Part shown: piece by piece, positions 35,278-43,582 of the stretch
Numbering within the stretch: the first letter of the stretch is position 1
Layout of the letters: each line of letters starts with the position of its first letter
Origin: Deinococcus cellulosilyticus NBRC 106333 = KACC 11606
GTDB taxonomy: Bacteria; Deinococcota; Deinococci; Deinococcales; Deinococcaceae
Reading direction: 5' to 3'
Length of the DNA: 64,000 bases
Assembly: GCF_007990775.1 (NCBI RefSeq)
Contig: NZ_BJXB01000018.1
Location: 49,533-113,532 of the forward strand
Position numbers and translations under genes: made by a program
Notes under the pieces: generated by a model
The model's database searches: none
Seen by the model: only the letters and a program-made list of their open reading frames with translations
Told to the model about the DNA's origin: nothing

Positions 35278-35736
35278 TTATTTTTTGTCGTTCTCCAGCA
35301 GCTCCAGAATCACCTTCAGGGGTTTCAGGGTGTCGATGTAAGCGTAACGTCCACCCGTATACTCCCCCTTCTGCAACAGAGGCATGCCGTTTTGCTCCAG
35401 CAGGGCCACTTTCTCTTTCATGCCTTCAATCACAAAGGCAAGGTGATGCACCCCTTCACCGTTCTGGTCGAGCGATTCCCTCCAGGTGCTGGGATGCTCG
35501 TCCGGTTCAATCAGTTCCAGTTGCAGGGAGCCCATGTCAAAGAAAGCCAGTTTTGCACGGGCTTCAGAACGGTTGCCCCGGTACTCGGTCTGGGCTTTTT
35601 CCACGGTGTCGGTCCAGAACCAGGCGGGCTTCTCCACACCGAAAAAGTCAGCGTATGTCTGAGACACCGTTTCAATGTCATGCACCAGGATGCCGATCTG
35701 GGTGATCACGTTGTTGCCGAGCAGGTTGCGGTCCAT
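35278..35736 (-). CDS. VOC-superfamily protein (glyoxalase / methylmalonyl-CoA epimerase-like)
   Basis: 152 residues with the paired beta-alpha modules of the vicinal oxygen chelate fold. Possible metal ligands: His in IGILVHDIETV, Glu in LQLELIEPDE, His in GVHHLAFVIE, and Glu in KVILELLEN. The arrangement most resembles methylmalonyl-CoA epimerase-like proteins but substrate is not decidable. AAGGAG six bases before ATG 35736. Confidence 0.82.
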   Translation of the reverse strand: MDRNLLGNNVITQIGILVHDIETVSQTYADFFGVEKPAWFWTDTVEKAQTEYRGNRSEARAKLAFFDMGSLQLELIEPDEHPSTWRESLDQNGEGVHHLAFVIEGMKEKVALLEQNGMPLLQKGEYTGGRYAYIDTLKPLKVILELLENDKK

Positions 35737-35885
35737 GATGTGCTCCTTTGGTGAAAAGACGAATTGGGGTTCTTCTGGAGTCTATTTGAAAGGTCCTTTC
35801 AGGGCTGCTGTCTGCATAGATCATTGGCAAAAGAAATTCCCCTTGATACAAAGGGGAATCTGAATCCTAAAGAGGATTGTGTGTT

Positions 35886-36125
35886 TTACTTTTTGCTGCT
35901 GAGGTCCACCTGCACGCGGTTGCGGTTGGTGTTCAGCCCGCGTGCAATGGTGCGGATGGCCTGAATGACCCGTCCATTCTTGCCGATGATGCGGCCTTCT
36001 TCGCCGTCATGAACGTGAATGTAGTAGGTGGTTTCGGGTCCGCGCTTGGTTTTCACGACCACACTTTCAGGGTGGTCCACAACGCTCTGCGCGAGGTATT
36101 TCACGACTTCTGCAAGGTCTCGCAT
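35886..36125 (-). CDS. khpA: RNA-binding KH protein KhpA
   Basis: 79 residues from ATG 36125 (MRDLAEVVKYLAQ), normal for KhpA; single KH domain with GRIIGKNGRVIQAIRTI, the GxxG loop intact. Expected partner of KhpB (26058). TAGAAT lies eight bases before the ATG without a ribosome site, while the rpsP terminator stands just upstream, so it is likely transcribed on its own as a leaderless message. Confidence 0.93.
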   Translation of the reverse strand: MRDLAEVVKYLAQSVVDHPESVVVKTKRGPETTYYIHVHDGEEGRIIGKNGRVIQAIRTIARGLNTNRNRVQVDLSSKK

Positions 36126-36153
36126 GATATGCAATTCTATCAGGAAACCTGCA

Positions 36154-36195
36154 CCAAAAGAGAAGACCCGGGCATGCCCGGGTCTTCTCTTTTGG
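36154..36195 (-). terminator. rpsP terminator
   Basis: Perfect 20-bp stem (36154-36173 with 36176-36195), AT at the tip; the lower stem ends in TTTTGG on both strands. Separates rpsP from khpA. Confidence 0.85.
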
Positions 36196-36201
36196 TTTCT
36201 C

Positions 36202-36450
36202 TTACTGGTTGTAGACGCCAGAAGCTTTCAGCAGGCGCTTTGCGGTCAGGGTGGGTTGAGCACCCTTCTTGAGCCACTCGCGGGCGCTTTCGACGTTCAC
36301 AACGAGGAAGTTCTCGCTGGTTTTGCGGGGGTCATAGTGACCCAGGTTCTCAATGTAACCACCATCACGGGGACGACGGGCGTCGGCAACGACGATGCGG
36401 TAGTGGGGGTTGTGCTTGGAACCATAGCGAGACAGACGAATTTTAACCAT
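36202..36450 (-). CDS. rpsP: Ribosomal protein bS16
   Basis: 82-residue small-subunit protein starting MVKIRLSRYGSKHNPHYRIV, the family consensus. ATG 36450 with AGAGGA upstream; the frame is open further to 36627 but only as leader sequence. Usual partners rimM and trmD lie downstream, separated here by a terminator and three genes. Confidence 0.97.
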   Translation of the reverse strand: MVKIRLSRYGSKHNPHYRIVVADARRPRDGGYIENLGHYDPRKTSENFLVVNVESAREWLKKGAQPTLTAKRLLKASGVYNQ

Positions 36451-36538
36451 GTTCTTTTCCTCTTTTGGACGCGGGTGAGGGTTGGGCTTTTTGTAGCGTT
36501 TGCTCCAGCAGCCAACCTTAGCAAACGCAGCACGTACA

Positions 36539-36567
36539 AGTGTAGCAAAGAGGGCGGGTTGTGACAA
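36539..36567 (-). promoter_or_regulatory. Sigma-A promoter of rpsP
   Basis: Minus-strand TTGTCA (36562-36567), 17 bases, TACACT (36539-36544); leader about 80 nt. Confidence 0.75.
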
Positions 36568-36633
36568 TAGGAAACCCAAAGGCAGTCTCTTCTGTGGCCT
36601 CAACAATGAAGGAGCAACCTCCTGCATTCTTCC

Positions 36634-38067
36634 TCAGAAGCCTGGAGAAATGTAAGAGGTCTGACCGCCACTGCGCACTGCCACCCAGAAGTCAAAGGTG
36701 TTCGGGTCCAGAACAGGGCTTCCTCCGGTGTACCCGATGACCTGCCCCCGGGAGACGCGCTGGTCCAGGCCCACCGTTGGGCTTTGCAGACCGGTATAGA
36801 TGGTGTACATGGTGTTTGCGTCGTTGTGGGCAAGCATGATCATGGTGCCCAGGTTGGGGTTCACGGTGATGCTGATGACCCGGCCCTCGGCAGCAGCAGT
36901 GACTGGAGCATTGGCCTGGTTGCCCGCGATGCTGGTGGACAGTTGGCCATTGCCGTAAGGGACCACCACACGGCCTCCCTTGATGGGGAAGGAGAGGGTT
37001 CCCACACTGCTGGGCAAAGGTGCATTGTTTCTGGCACTGACGGCAGCCTGTTGTTTCAACTGGTCTTCCCTGGCTTTGATGGCCGCCTGTTCTTTCTTGA
37101 TGCGTTCCTGCTCGGCTTTGAAGTCAGCGAGTTTTTTCTGCTGCTCCAGCCTGGCTTTCTGCTCAGCGAGTTTTTTCTGCTGCTCCAGTCTGGCCTTTTC
37201 CTCGGCGAGCCTGCGTTGCTGTTCCAGTCTGGCCTTCTGTTCGGCGAGCCTGCGTTGCTCGGCCTCTCGGCGTTTGCGTTCTTCTTCCTCTCGGCGTTTA
37301 CGCTCGGCTTCAATGCGGGCACGCTCGGCCAGGATGTTGTTGAAGATGTTGGCGATGTCCTGCTGGGTTTGTACCGCAGCCTGACTGGTCTGGTACACCA
37401 GGGCCTGCTGCCCGGCTTTGGTTTTTTTCAGTGAATTGATGGCCTGCTGCTGTCTGGACTTCTCGTCTTTGACCGCTTCCAGCTTGTCGAGCAACTGGCG
37501 TTGCAGGCTGTTCAGGTCCGTGGTCAGTTTGGCCAGCTCAGCCTTCTGGGTGGCAAGCTGCTTCTTGGTGTTGCGCAACTCCTCAATGACCGTCAGGTCC
37601 TGCTTGCTGAGGATGTCCAGATAGTGCCTGCGGATCAGCACATCGTAAAAATTTTTTTCGCGGCCCAGCAGTTCAATGTACAGGTTGCTTTTTTCGCGGT
37701 ACAGCGTGCGCATCAGGTTCTGCACCTGGGTGGTCAGGCGGTTGTTGCGGGCATCGGTGATGTCGATCTGGCTGTCCAGGTTGGCAATCTGGGCTTTTTT
37801 GAAATCGATGTCGCGCTCTACAGCAAGCCGTTCTTTTTCCAGTTGCTGCAGCCGGCTGTTCACTTCACCCAGCGTGCCGAGTGCAGCCTGTTCCTGAATG
37901 CTCAGGGCTTGCAGGTTGATGCGCAGGTCATCCAGGCGTTTCTGTTGCTGTTCCCGCACAATGCGGGCCTGTTTCAGCTGTTCTTCCAGACTCTGCAACT
38001 GCCGGGTGGTCTGGGCAGAGGCCGCAGTCACCAGCAAGGCAGTCAAGAGAATCGCTCTTTTCTTCAT
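36634..38067 (-). CDS. EnvC-like murein hydrolase activator (coiled coil + degenerate LytM/M23)
   Basis: 477 residues. Signal peptide MKKRAILLTALLVTAASA, long coiled coil (about 20-240), an Arg/Glu/Gln-rich stretch with near repeats RLAEQKARLEQQRRLAEEKA (about 260-350), and a C-terminal LytM domain (370-477). Metal ligands of active M23 enzymes (HxxxD, HxH) are not seen: the region reads IAGNQANAPVTAAAEG and FDFWVAVRSGG, so it probably activates a separate hydrolase as EnvC does. ATG 38067 overlaps the ftsX stop (ATGA): ftsE-ftsX-envC operon. Confidence 0.87.
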   Translation of the reverse strand: MKKRAILLTALLVTAASAQTTRQLQSLEEQLKQARIVREQQQKRLDDLRINLQALSIQEQAALGTLGEVNSRLQQLEKERLAVERDIDFKKAQIANLDSQIDITDARNNRLTTQVQNLMRTLYREKSNLYIELLGREKNFYDVLIRRHYLDILSKQDLTVIEELRNTKKQLATQKAELAKLTTDLNSLQRQLLDKLEAVKDEKSRQQQAINSLKKTKAGQQALVYQTSQAAVQTQQDIANIFNNILAERARIEAERKRREEEERKRREAEQRRLAEQKARLEQQRRLAEEKARLEQQKKLAEQKARLEQQKKLADFKAEQERIKKEQAAIKAREDQLKQQAAVSARNNAPLPSSVGTLSFPIKGGRVVVPYGNGQLSTSIAGNQANAPVTAAAEGRVISITVNPNLGTMIMLAHNDANTMYTIYTGLQSPTVGLDQRVSRGQVIGYTGGSPVLDPNTFDFWVAVRSGGQTSYISPGF

Positions 38068-38933
38068 TCCAGTTCTCTCAGGTAGTGATTGGAGGCAAAC
38101 CAGCTTCCTGCAGACCCGATCACCAGTCCGAACAAAAACAGGCCCGCCAGGGATTGCAGCACCACCAGGGGCTCGGTCACCAGGGACAGGAAAGGCACCG
38201 AGTTCTGCAGGTTGCCCACCAGGGAAACGTAACTGGGCACCAGAATCATGCAAGCCACTGCGCTGGAGAGCAGCCCCAGCAGGATGCCTTCCATCAGGTA
38301 AGGGGCCCGAATGAACCTGCGGGTGGCCCCCAGCAGTCGCATCACGTTGATTTCTTCACGTCTGGCATACATGGCCACCCTGACCGCATTCAGGATGTTG
38401 AAGAAGGAACTGAGCACCAGCACCCCCACCAGGGTCCATCCCCCGGTTCTGAGGGTGCGGATCAGGTTGATGCTCTGGTCGATGGTGCCCTGACCGTACT
38501 CCACCGACTCGACCCCATTCAGGGTTTTGATGGCTTCGGCCACACGCTTGGTGTCCTGGGGGTCTTTCAGTTTCAGCCTGAGGGTGTCAGGGAGAGGGTT
38601 TTCCACCAGGTCTTCGGCCTCATCGAAGGAGGGGTACAGTTCGGTCATTTCCTGCATGGCCTGGTCCTTGGTGACCAGTTTGGCGTCTTTGATCAGTGAG
38701 CCGTACTGGGTCTGGATGGCCAGGGCCACGGATTCCAGGGTGGAGCCCTCCTGAATGAACACCCCAATTTCCACCTCGGATTCCAGTTTGACCAGGTTGC
38801 GTTCCAGGTTGAGGGTGAGCAGAATCACCGATCCCAGCACAGCCAGGGTGATGGTCATGGTGCTCAGGGTGGCAAAGGTGGCGGTCAGGGTGCCCCGCAC
38901 AGCCACCCACATCTGCCGCAGGTGGTACATCAT
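38064..38933 (-). CDS. ftsX: Cell-division protein FtsX
   Basis: Permease-like partner of FtsE; transmits ATP hydrolysis across the membrane to a murein hydrolase regulator. 289 residues: N-terminal membrane helix (about 22-42), a periplasmic domain (VEIGVFIQEGSTLESV), then three C-terminal helices with NVMRLLGATRRFIRAPYLMEG. Overlaps ftsE by four bases and the EnvC-like gene by four. Confidence 0.93.
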   Translation of the reverse strand: MMYHLRQMWVAVRGTLTATFATLSTMTITLAVLGSVILLTLNLERNLVKLESEVEIGVFIQEGSTLESVALAIQTQYGSLIKDAKLVTKDQAMQEMTELYPSFDEAEDLVENPLPDTLRLKLKDPQDTKRVAEAIKTLNGVESVEYGQGTIDQSINLIRTLRTGGWTLVGVLVLSSFFNILNAVRVAMYARREEINVMRLLGATRRFIRAPYLMEGILLGLLSSAVACMILVPSYVSLVGNLQNSVPFLSLVTEPLVVLQSLAGLFLFGLVIGSAGSWFASNHYLRELE

Positions 38934-39613
38934 AGGGCGTAACCTCCGTAGGGGTCATCCCGCACGATTTTTCCTTTGCGCAGTGTGATGGTGCGGTGAC
39001 GGAAGTTTTCCACAAGTTCCTTGGCGTGGGTGGCGACCACCACGGTGGCCCCGCGCACACAGATCTGTTGCAGCAGTTTCATGATCTCCACACTGATTTC
39101 AGGGTCGAGGTTTCCAGTGGGCTCATCCGCCAGGATGATCGGTGGACTGGTCACGATGGCCCGGGCAATGGCTGCACGTTGCTGTTCTCCCAGAGAGAGC
39201 TGCAGGGGGAGCGCACTGCGCTTGTGTTCCATGCTGACCATCTTCAGGGCGTTGGTGATGCGCTGGTGCCAGTCTTTCTGGGGCACCCCTGTCACACGCA
39301 AAGCCAGAGCAATGTTGTCTTCGACCGTGAAATGGGGAAGCAGCATGTTGTCCTGAAAGATCATTCCGATGCGTCTGCGGTGAATCGAAGCTTTGCCTCC
39401 CCGGTATTTGGAGAGGGGTTCATCATTGATCAGGACCTGCCCTCGGGTGGGACTGATGCGCTTGAGGATCAGGTTCATGACGCTGCTTTTGCCCGCTCCA
39501 CTGCGCCCGATCAGGTAAACAAACTCTCCCTTGCGGATGTGCAGGTTGATGTCGTCGAGGGCCAGGGTGCGGGTGACCGGATATTCCAGACTGACGTGGT
39601 TGAGTTGAATCAT
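38930..39613 (-). CDS. ftsE: Cell-division ATP-binding protein FtsE
   Basis: 227 residues. Walker A GRSGAGKSS (36-44), signature LSLGEQQRAAIARAI, Walker B IILADEPTGNLD: the MacB/FtsE subfamily pattern. RIGMIFQDNMLLP is the Q-loop region. Works with FtsX at the divisome. First gene of a three-gene operon; a TTGACA 35-40 bases upstream lacks a good -10 partner. Confidence 0.94.
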   Translation of the reverse strand: MIQLNHVSLEYPVTRTLALDDINLHIRKGEFVYLIGRSGAGKSSVMNLILKRISPTRGQVLINDEPLSKYRGGKASIHRRRIGMIFQDNMLLPHFTVEDNIALALRVTGVPQKDWHQRITNALKMVSMEHKRSALPLQLSLGEQQRAAIARAIVTSPPIILADEPTGNLDPEISVEIMKLLQQICVRGATVVVATHAKELVENFRHRTITLRKGKIVRDDPYGGYAL

Positions 39614-39871
39614 GCGGACCTACCAAGAACCCTGTCCCGGGCAGCAAAAATGTCAAGAACAGAGCAAGACGGATTTGACAGAGCGTGGGCTCTTTGTACC
39701 AAAGTAGACATTCATAGTAAGCATACTGGAAACCTGCACATGGGGGCGTGAGATCTCATGAAAGGGTCTACATTTCTGGCCCTCCAGATGACCTTTGTGA
39801 GGGCCCATTCAGGGTTTAAATTTGCTATGCCAAAAGGGAAAAGTCCACACTTCTTTTTCACCTGCCTGAGG

Positions 39872-39883
39872 TAAACTCGGTCC
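39872..39883 (+). promoter_or_regulatory. -10 box of leaderless protease mRNA
   Basis: TAAACT (39872-39877), six bases, ATG at 39884, no ribosome site. Confidence 0.5.
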
Positions 39884-41236
39884 ATGAAACTCAACGGCAA
39901 AGTTGCCCTGGTTCTGCTGGGACTGACCTCCACGCTGGCCATCGGCTATGCTCAACTGCGGTCCTACCAGACCACTTCTTCTTCTTCGAATGCCACGGTC
40001 CAGGAACAGACTTTCCGGGACATCTACAATGCCATCAAGAGCGAGTACCTGACCCCTGTTGAAGAGAAAAAACTGTGGGAAGGGGCCATTTCGGGCCTGA
40101 TTGGATCACTGGAAGACCAGTTCACCTATTACACTCCCCCAGAAGACAATGTGTACGACCAGCAGGAACTTGAAGGCCAATTCTTTGGCATTGGTGCAAC
40201 CCTGACCCCCTCCAATCCTGATGGCAGTGGAGCCACCATCTCTGAACTGATGCAGGGTATGCCCGCCCAGCAGGCAGGATTGCAGATTGGTGACAGGGTC
40301 CTCAAGGTGAATGGAGAGGATGTCACCAAACTGACCCTCACCAAAGTGGTGCAAAAAATTCGTGGTGAGGAAAACACCAGCGTCAAGCTGGAAATCGAGC
40401 GTGCGGGTGCAACCCTCAACTTTGACATTGCTCGCAAGAAGATCACCGATTATGCCGTCTATACAGAGATTCTGCCTGGAAATGTGGGTTACGTGCAGGT
40501 TCGCACCTTCTACAACAAGCAGATTTTTTCCCAGGTGGACCAGGCCCTCAAGACCATGAGTGACAAAAAGGTGGACAAACTCATTCTTGACCTGCGGGAC
40601 AACGGTGGAGGGCTGCTGTGTGGTGGGATTTACGTTGCAGATGCCTTCCTGAACAAGGGCAACATTGTGTCCCTCAAAGACCGTACAGGCAAGGAGAGCA
40701 TTCCTGGCAGTGCTTTTGACAGCACCTGCTATGGGGTCGCCAAGGCCGCCAAGACCGACTACACCGGCAAGATGGTGGTGCTGGTGAACCGCAACAGCGC
40801 CTCTGCTTCTGAGATTGTGGCGGGTGCCTTGCAGGACAATGACCGCGCCAGGGTCATTGGAGAGAAGACTTTTGGTAAGGGTGTGGCCCAGGATGTCATC
40901 AACAACCTGCCCGATGGTGGCAAGCTGGCCCTGGTGGCCAATGAGTGGCTGACCCCCGATGGCCGCAGCATCCACAAGGTGGGGATCACCCCTGACATCA
41001 CCGTGGAAGACTCCCGTTTCCCCAAAGTTGTGACCCTGGAAGGCACTGGAGCCGCCCCTGGTGAGAAGATCAAAATGACCATTGGCGGCAAAGAAGTGGA
41101 ACTGACTGCCGACAAAGAGGGCAAATTCACCTACACTCAGGTGGGGGAGCGCCGCCAGCCTCCTGCTGGAAGCCGGGTGGACCTGACTGGAGACACCATC
41201 CTCAAGAAGGGTCTGGAAGTTCTCAACCAGCAGTAA
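39884..41236 (+). CDS. C-terminal processing peptidase (S41 family)
   Basis: 450 residues, exported (hydrophobic segment 7-24). PDZ domain about 95-185 (GIGATLTP, GMPAQQAGLQIGDRVLKVNG), protease domain about 190-390 with catalytic Ser about 307 in NRNSASASEI and Lys 332 in GEKTFGKGVA; an extra 60-residue C-terminal domain follows. Enzymes of this family trim the C-termini of exported proteins. CtpA is known to matter in Deinococcus protein processing, but the substrate here is unknown. Confidence 0.92.
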   Translation: MKLNGKVALVLLGLTSTLAIGYAQLRSYQTTSSSSNATVQEQTFRDIYNAIKSEYLTPVEEKKLWEGAISGLIGSLEDQFTYYTPPEDNVYDQQELEGQFFGIGATLTPSNPDGSGATISELMQGMPAQQAGLQIGDRVLKVNGEDVTKLTLTKVVQKIRGEENTSVKLEIERAGATLNFDIARKKITDYAVYTEILPGNVGYVQVRTFYNKQIFSQVDQALKTMSDKKVDKLILDLRDNGGGLLCGGIYVADAFLNKGNIVSLKDRTGKESIPGSAFDSTCYGVAKAAKTDYTGKMVVLVNRNSASASEIVAGALQDNDRARVIGEKTFGKGVAQDVINNLPDGGKLALVANEWLTPDGRSIHKVGITPDITVEDSRFPKVVTLEGTGAAPGEKIKMTIGGKEVELTADKEGKFTYTQVGERRQPPAGSRVDLTGDTILKKGLEVLNQQ

Positions 41237-41251
41237 AACAGCAAACGGATG

Positions 41252-41281
41252 AAGGAGGAGGGGATTCCCCTCCTCCTTTTT
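41252..41281 (+). terminator. Terminator after S41 peptidase gene
   Basis: AAGGAGGAGGGG-ATT-CCCCTCCTCC followed by TTTTT. Confidence 0.85.
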
Positions 41282-41341
41282 GGTTCGTGTTCAACCAGAA
41301 GTTCAGCCTGTCAAGAGCTAGCCATGTTACTTGCTGAGTAG

Positions 41342-41347
41342 TACACT
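41342..41347 (+). promoter_or_regulatory. -10 box before the TrmB-like gene
   Basis: TACACT, eight bases, ATG 41356. A GGAG lies between but is only four bases from the start, so leaderless initiation is more likely. Confidence 0.45.
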
Positions 41348-41355
41348 GGAGCCAT

Positions 41356-42012
41356 ATGAATGCCTCCATCCACCTGCAAGCTCTGGGTCTCACCGAATAT
41401 GAATCCAAAGCCTACACTGCCCTTCTTGCACTCGGTCGCGCCGCCCCTGCCCGCATTGCCAGACAGGCCCAGATTCCCCGACCCAAGATTTACGAAACTT
41501 TAGAGCGACTGGAGGCCCGTGGACTTGCCACCCGTGTTCAGCAGAACCCTCTGGAATACAGTCCCCTGAGTGCCAGAGAATTCATGGACCGCTCGAGGCG
41601 CTCCTTCAATGAGCGCATTGAAAACCTTGAACGTTCCCTTGCCCGCCTTGCCCCTGATCCTGCTCCAGAAGCCGTGTACCCCCTCATTGGTGAAGTCGCC
41701 ATCAAATCCCTCGCCGAGAACCTTGTTGAAAATGCCAAGAAGAGCGTCCACCTGGCTGGAAATGAACCCCTGCTGGACGCCCTGGAAAACCAGACCTCGA
41801 GAGGGGTGCAGGTGGTCCGTGCAGAAGTCAGCGAACTCCCCAGCATCGCCAAGAACGGACAGCGTGCCTTCCTGGTCGCCCGTGATGGTGAAGCCGCAAT
41901 TGTGGCCCACTTCGGCGGAGACCGTGAGCCCCACGGCGTGCACACCCACAACCCGGTGATCGTGAAACTCGTTGAAGGGTACATTGCTCTGGCGGTGCAG
42001 AACAAGAAGTGA
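41356..42012 (+). CDS. TrmB-family transcriptional regulator
   Basis: 218 residues. N-terminal winged helix LGLTEYESKAYTALLALGR then ARIARQAQIPRPKIYETLERLEARG, the TrmB signature; a coiled-coil dimerisation helix (FNERIENLERSLARL) and a C-terminal phospholipase-D-like effector domain without catalytic motif. In archaea TrmB controls sugar transport; target here unknown. No obvious sugar operon adjacent; a palindrome for autoregulation was not found. Confidence 0.85.
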   Translation: MNASIHLQALGLTEYESKAYTALLALGRAAPARIARQAQIPRPKIYETLERLEARGLATRVQQNPLEYSPLSAREFMDRSRRSFNERIENLERSLARLAPDPAPEAVYPLIGEVAIKSLAENLVENAKKSVHLAGNEPLLDALENQTSRGVQVVRAEVSELPSIAKNGQRAFLVARDGEAAIVAHFGGDREPHGVHTHNPVIVKLVEGYIALAVQNKK

Positions 42013-42096
42013 GTTTTGGGGTGGGCAGGGGGATCTGGACCAGAACATGACCTTTTTCCCCATTGCCCCGGGCTCAGGCTGTAAACTGATCGTGCT

Positions 42097-42849
42097 ATGC
42101 ACCGAGACGAACTTGTCAAATGGCTCAACAATTACCTGCGCATTTCCGATTACCGGGATGTCAGCAACAATGGCCTTCAGGTTGAAGGCAAAGACGAAGT
42201 GACCCGCGTCGCTGTCGCCGTGGACGCCTCCCTGAGGACCATCGAAGAAGCAGTGGACGCGGGTGCGGACATCCTGATCACCCACCATGGTCTGTTCTGG
42301 GGAAAACCCGTGATGGTGACCGGCCCCATGAAAAAGCGCATCCAGAAGGCTCTGGAGGGCGAACTCAGCATTTACGCCATGCACATTCCACTGGATGCCC
42401 ACCCTGAGGTCGGCAACAACGTGATGCTGGCCCGGGCCCTCAACCTGCGAGACCTGCAGCCTTTTGGGGACTGGGCGGGCAAAAGCATTGGTTTCTGGGG
42501 GGAACTCCCTTTTGAGCTGGAACTGCAGGACTTCTCTGACCGCATCCAGAAGACCACCGGTGAAATCTGCCTGGTGCACGGTGGAGGAAGTGGCATCGTC
42601 AAGAAGGTGGGGGTCATTTCGGGTTCTGCTTCAGACAGCATTCATCTGGCTGCTGAAATGGGTCTGGACACTTTTGTGACAGGGGAGCCCAAACACCAGA
42701 ATTTCCATGATGCCTTCGAGTACGGAGTGAATGTCATCTACGCGGGGCATTATGAAACCGAAACCTTCGGGGTGCGTGCCCTGGCAGCCAAACTGGAAGA
42801 CACCTTCGGGCTTCCCTGGCAGTTCATTCACCTGCCCACAGGGCTCTGA
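42097..42849 (+). CDS. Nif3-like dinuclear metal-centre protein (DUF34)
   Basis: 250 residues. Metal-binding motifs typical of the family: ILITHHGLFWG, YAMHIPLDAHPEVGNN and near the C-terminus VIYAGHYETETFG. Family proteins form hexameric toroids and bind two metal ions; some act as GTP cyclohydrolase I-like or metallochaperones, none certain here. TAAACT nine bases before ATG. Stop abuts the tmk start (TGAATG). Confidence 0.9.
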   Translation: MHRDELVKWLNNYLRISDYRDVSNNGLQVEGKDEVTRVAVAVDASLRTIEEAVDAGADILITHHGLFWGKPVMVTGPMKKRIQKALEGELSIYAMHIPLDAHPEVGNNVMLARALNLRDLQPFGDWAGKSIGFWGELPFELELQDFSDRIQKTTGEICLVHGGGSGIVKKVGVISGSASDSIHLAAEMGLDTFVTGEPKHQNFHDAFEYGVNVIYAGHYETETFGVRALAAKLEDTFGLPWQFIHLPTGL

Positions 42850-43470
42850 ATGTTCATCACGTTTGAAGGTCCCGAGGGGGGAGGGAAAAGCACCCAGATT
42901 CGCATGCTCTCGGCTGTCCTCGAAAGTGCCGGGCACAGCCTGGTCCTGACCCGTGAACCGGGTGGGACCACCACCGGGAACAAGATCCGCCAGATTGTTC
43001 TGGAAGATGTGAGCCTGCAGATCGAGCCCCTGACGGAATTTCTGCTGTACAGTGCCAGCCGTTCCCAGCTGGTCCGGGAAGTGATCCGGCCTGCCCTGCA
43101 AGAAGGCCATGTGGTCCTGTGTGACCGGTATTTTGACTCCAGCCTGGCCTATCAGGGGTATGGAAGAGGTCTGGACCTGCGTTTCCTGCAGGATGTCACC
43201 TGGGAAGCCACCGGAGGACTGAGGCCCCACCTGACGTTCCTGATGGACCTGCCTCCCAAAGTGGGTCTGGAAAGGGCTGCAGCCAGAGGGCAGTTTGACC
43301 GTCTGGAGCAGGCGGACCTGCAGTTTCATGAGCGGGTCAGAGAGGGGTTTCTGAACCTTGCTGCTGCTGAACCTGAACGTTTTTATGTTGTGGACGCCAC
43401 CCGCACGCCCGAGGAAATCCACACGGAAATTCTGCAGATCGTGCAGAGCACCCTGATCTTCAAATTCTGA
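42850..43470 (+). CDS. tmk: Thymidylate kinase
   Basis: dTMP to dTDP. 206 residues. P-loop FEGPEGGGKSTQ (5-16), DRYFDSSLAYQGYGR (substrate DRY motif) and the lid region ERAAARGQFDRLEQ. Immediately downstream of the Nif3-family gene with no gap, so co-translated. Confidence 0.95.
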   Translation: MFITFEGPEGGGKSTQIRMLSAVLESAGHSLVLTREPGGTTTGNKIRQIVLEDVSLQIEPLTEFLLYSASRSQLVREVIRPALQEGHVVLCDRYFDSSLAYQGYGRGLDLRFLQDVTWEATGGLRPHLTFLMDLPPKVGLERAAARGQFDRLEQADLQFHERVREGFLNLAAAEPERFYVVDATRTPEEIHTEILQIVQSTLIFKF

Positions 43471-43532
43471 GTGCTCTGTCCTGGTCTGTAAGGGTCAGAA
43501 GAGAACAGATCTGGTTAAATGGAGAAAAGCAC

Positions 43533-43563
43533 CAGCAGACAGGACTTGCATGCCTGTCTGCTG
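43533..43563 (+). other. 11-bp hairpin between tmk and the cysteine-cluster gene
   Basis: CAGCAGACAGG / CCTGTCTGCTG with a 9-base loop. No T run follows, so it is not a classical terminator; it lies 20 bases before the downstream GTG. Confidence 0.4.
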
Positions 43564-43582
43564 TGCGCTTGACGAGGACGCT

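Noticed and set aside
39614..39883. TTGACA at 39675 and on the minus strand near 39655 as ftsE/protease promoters
   Set aside because: No acceptable -10 at 16-18 bases from either; the leaderless box at 39872 explains the plus-strand gene better.
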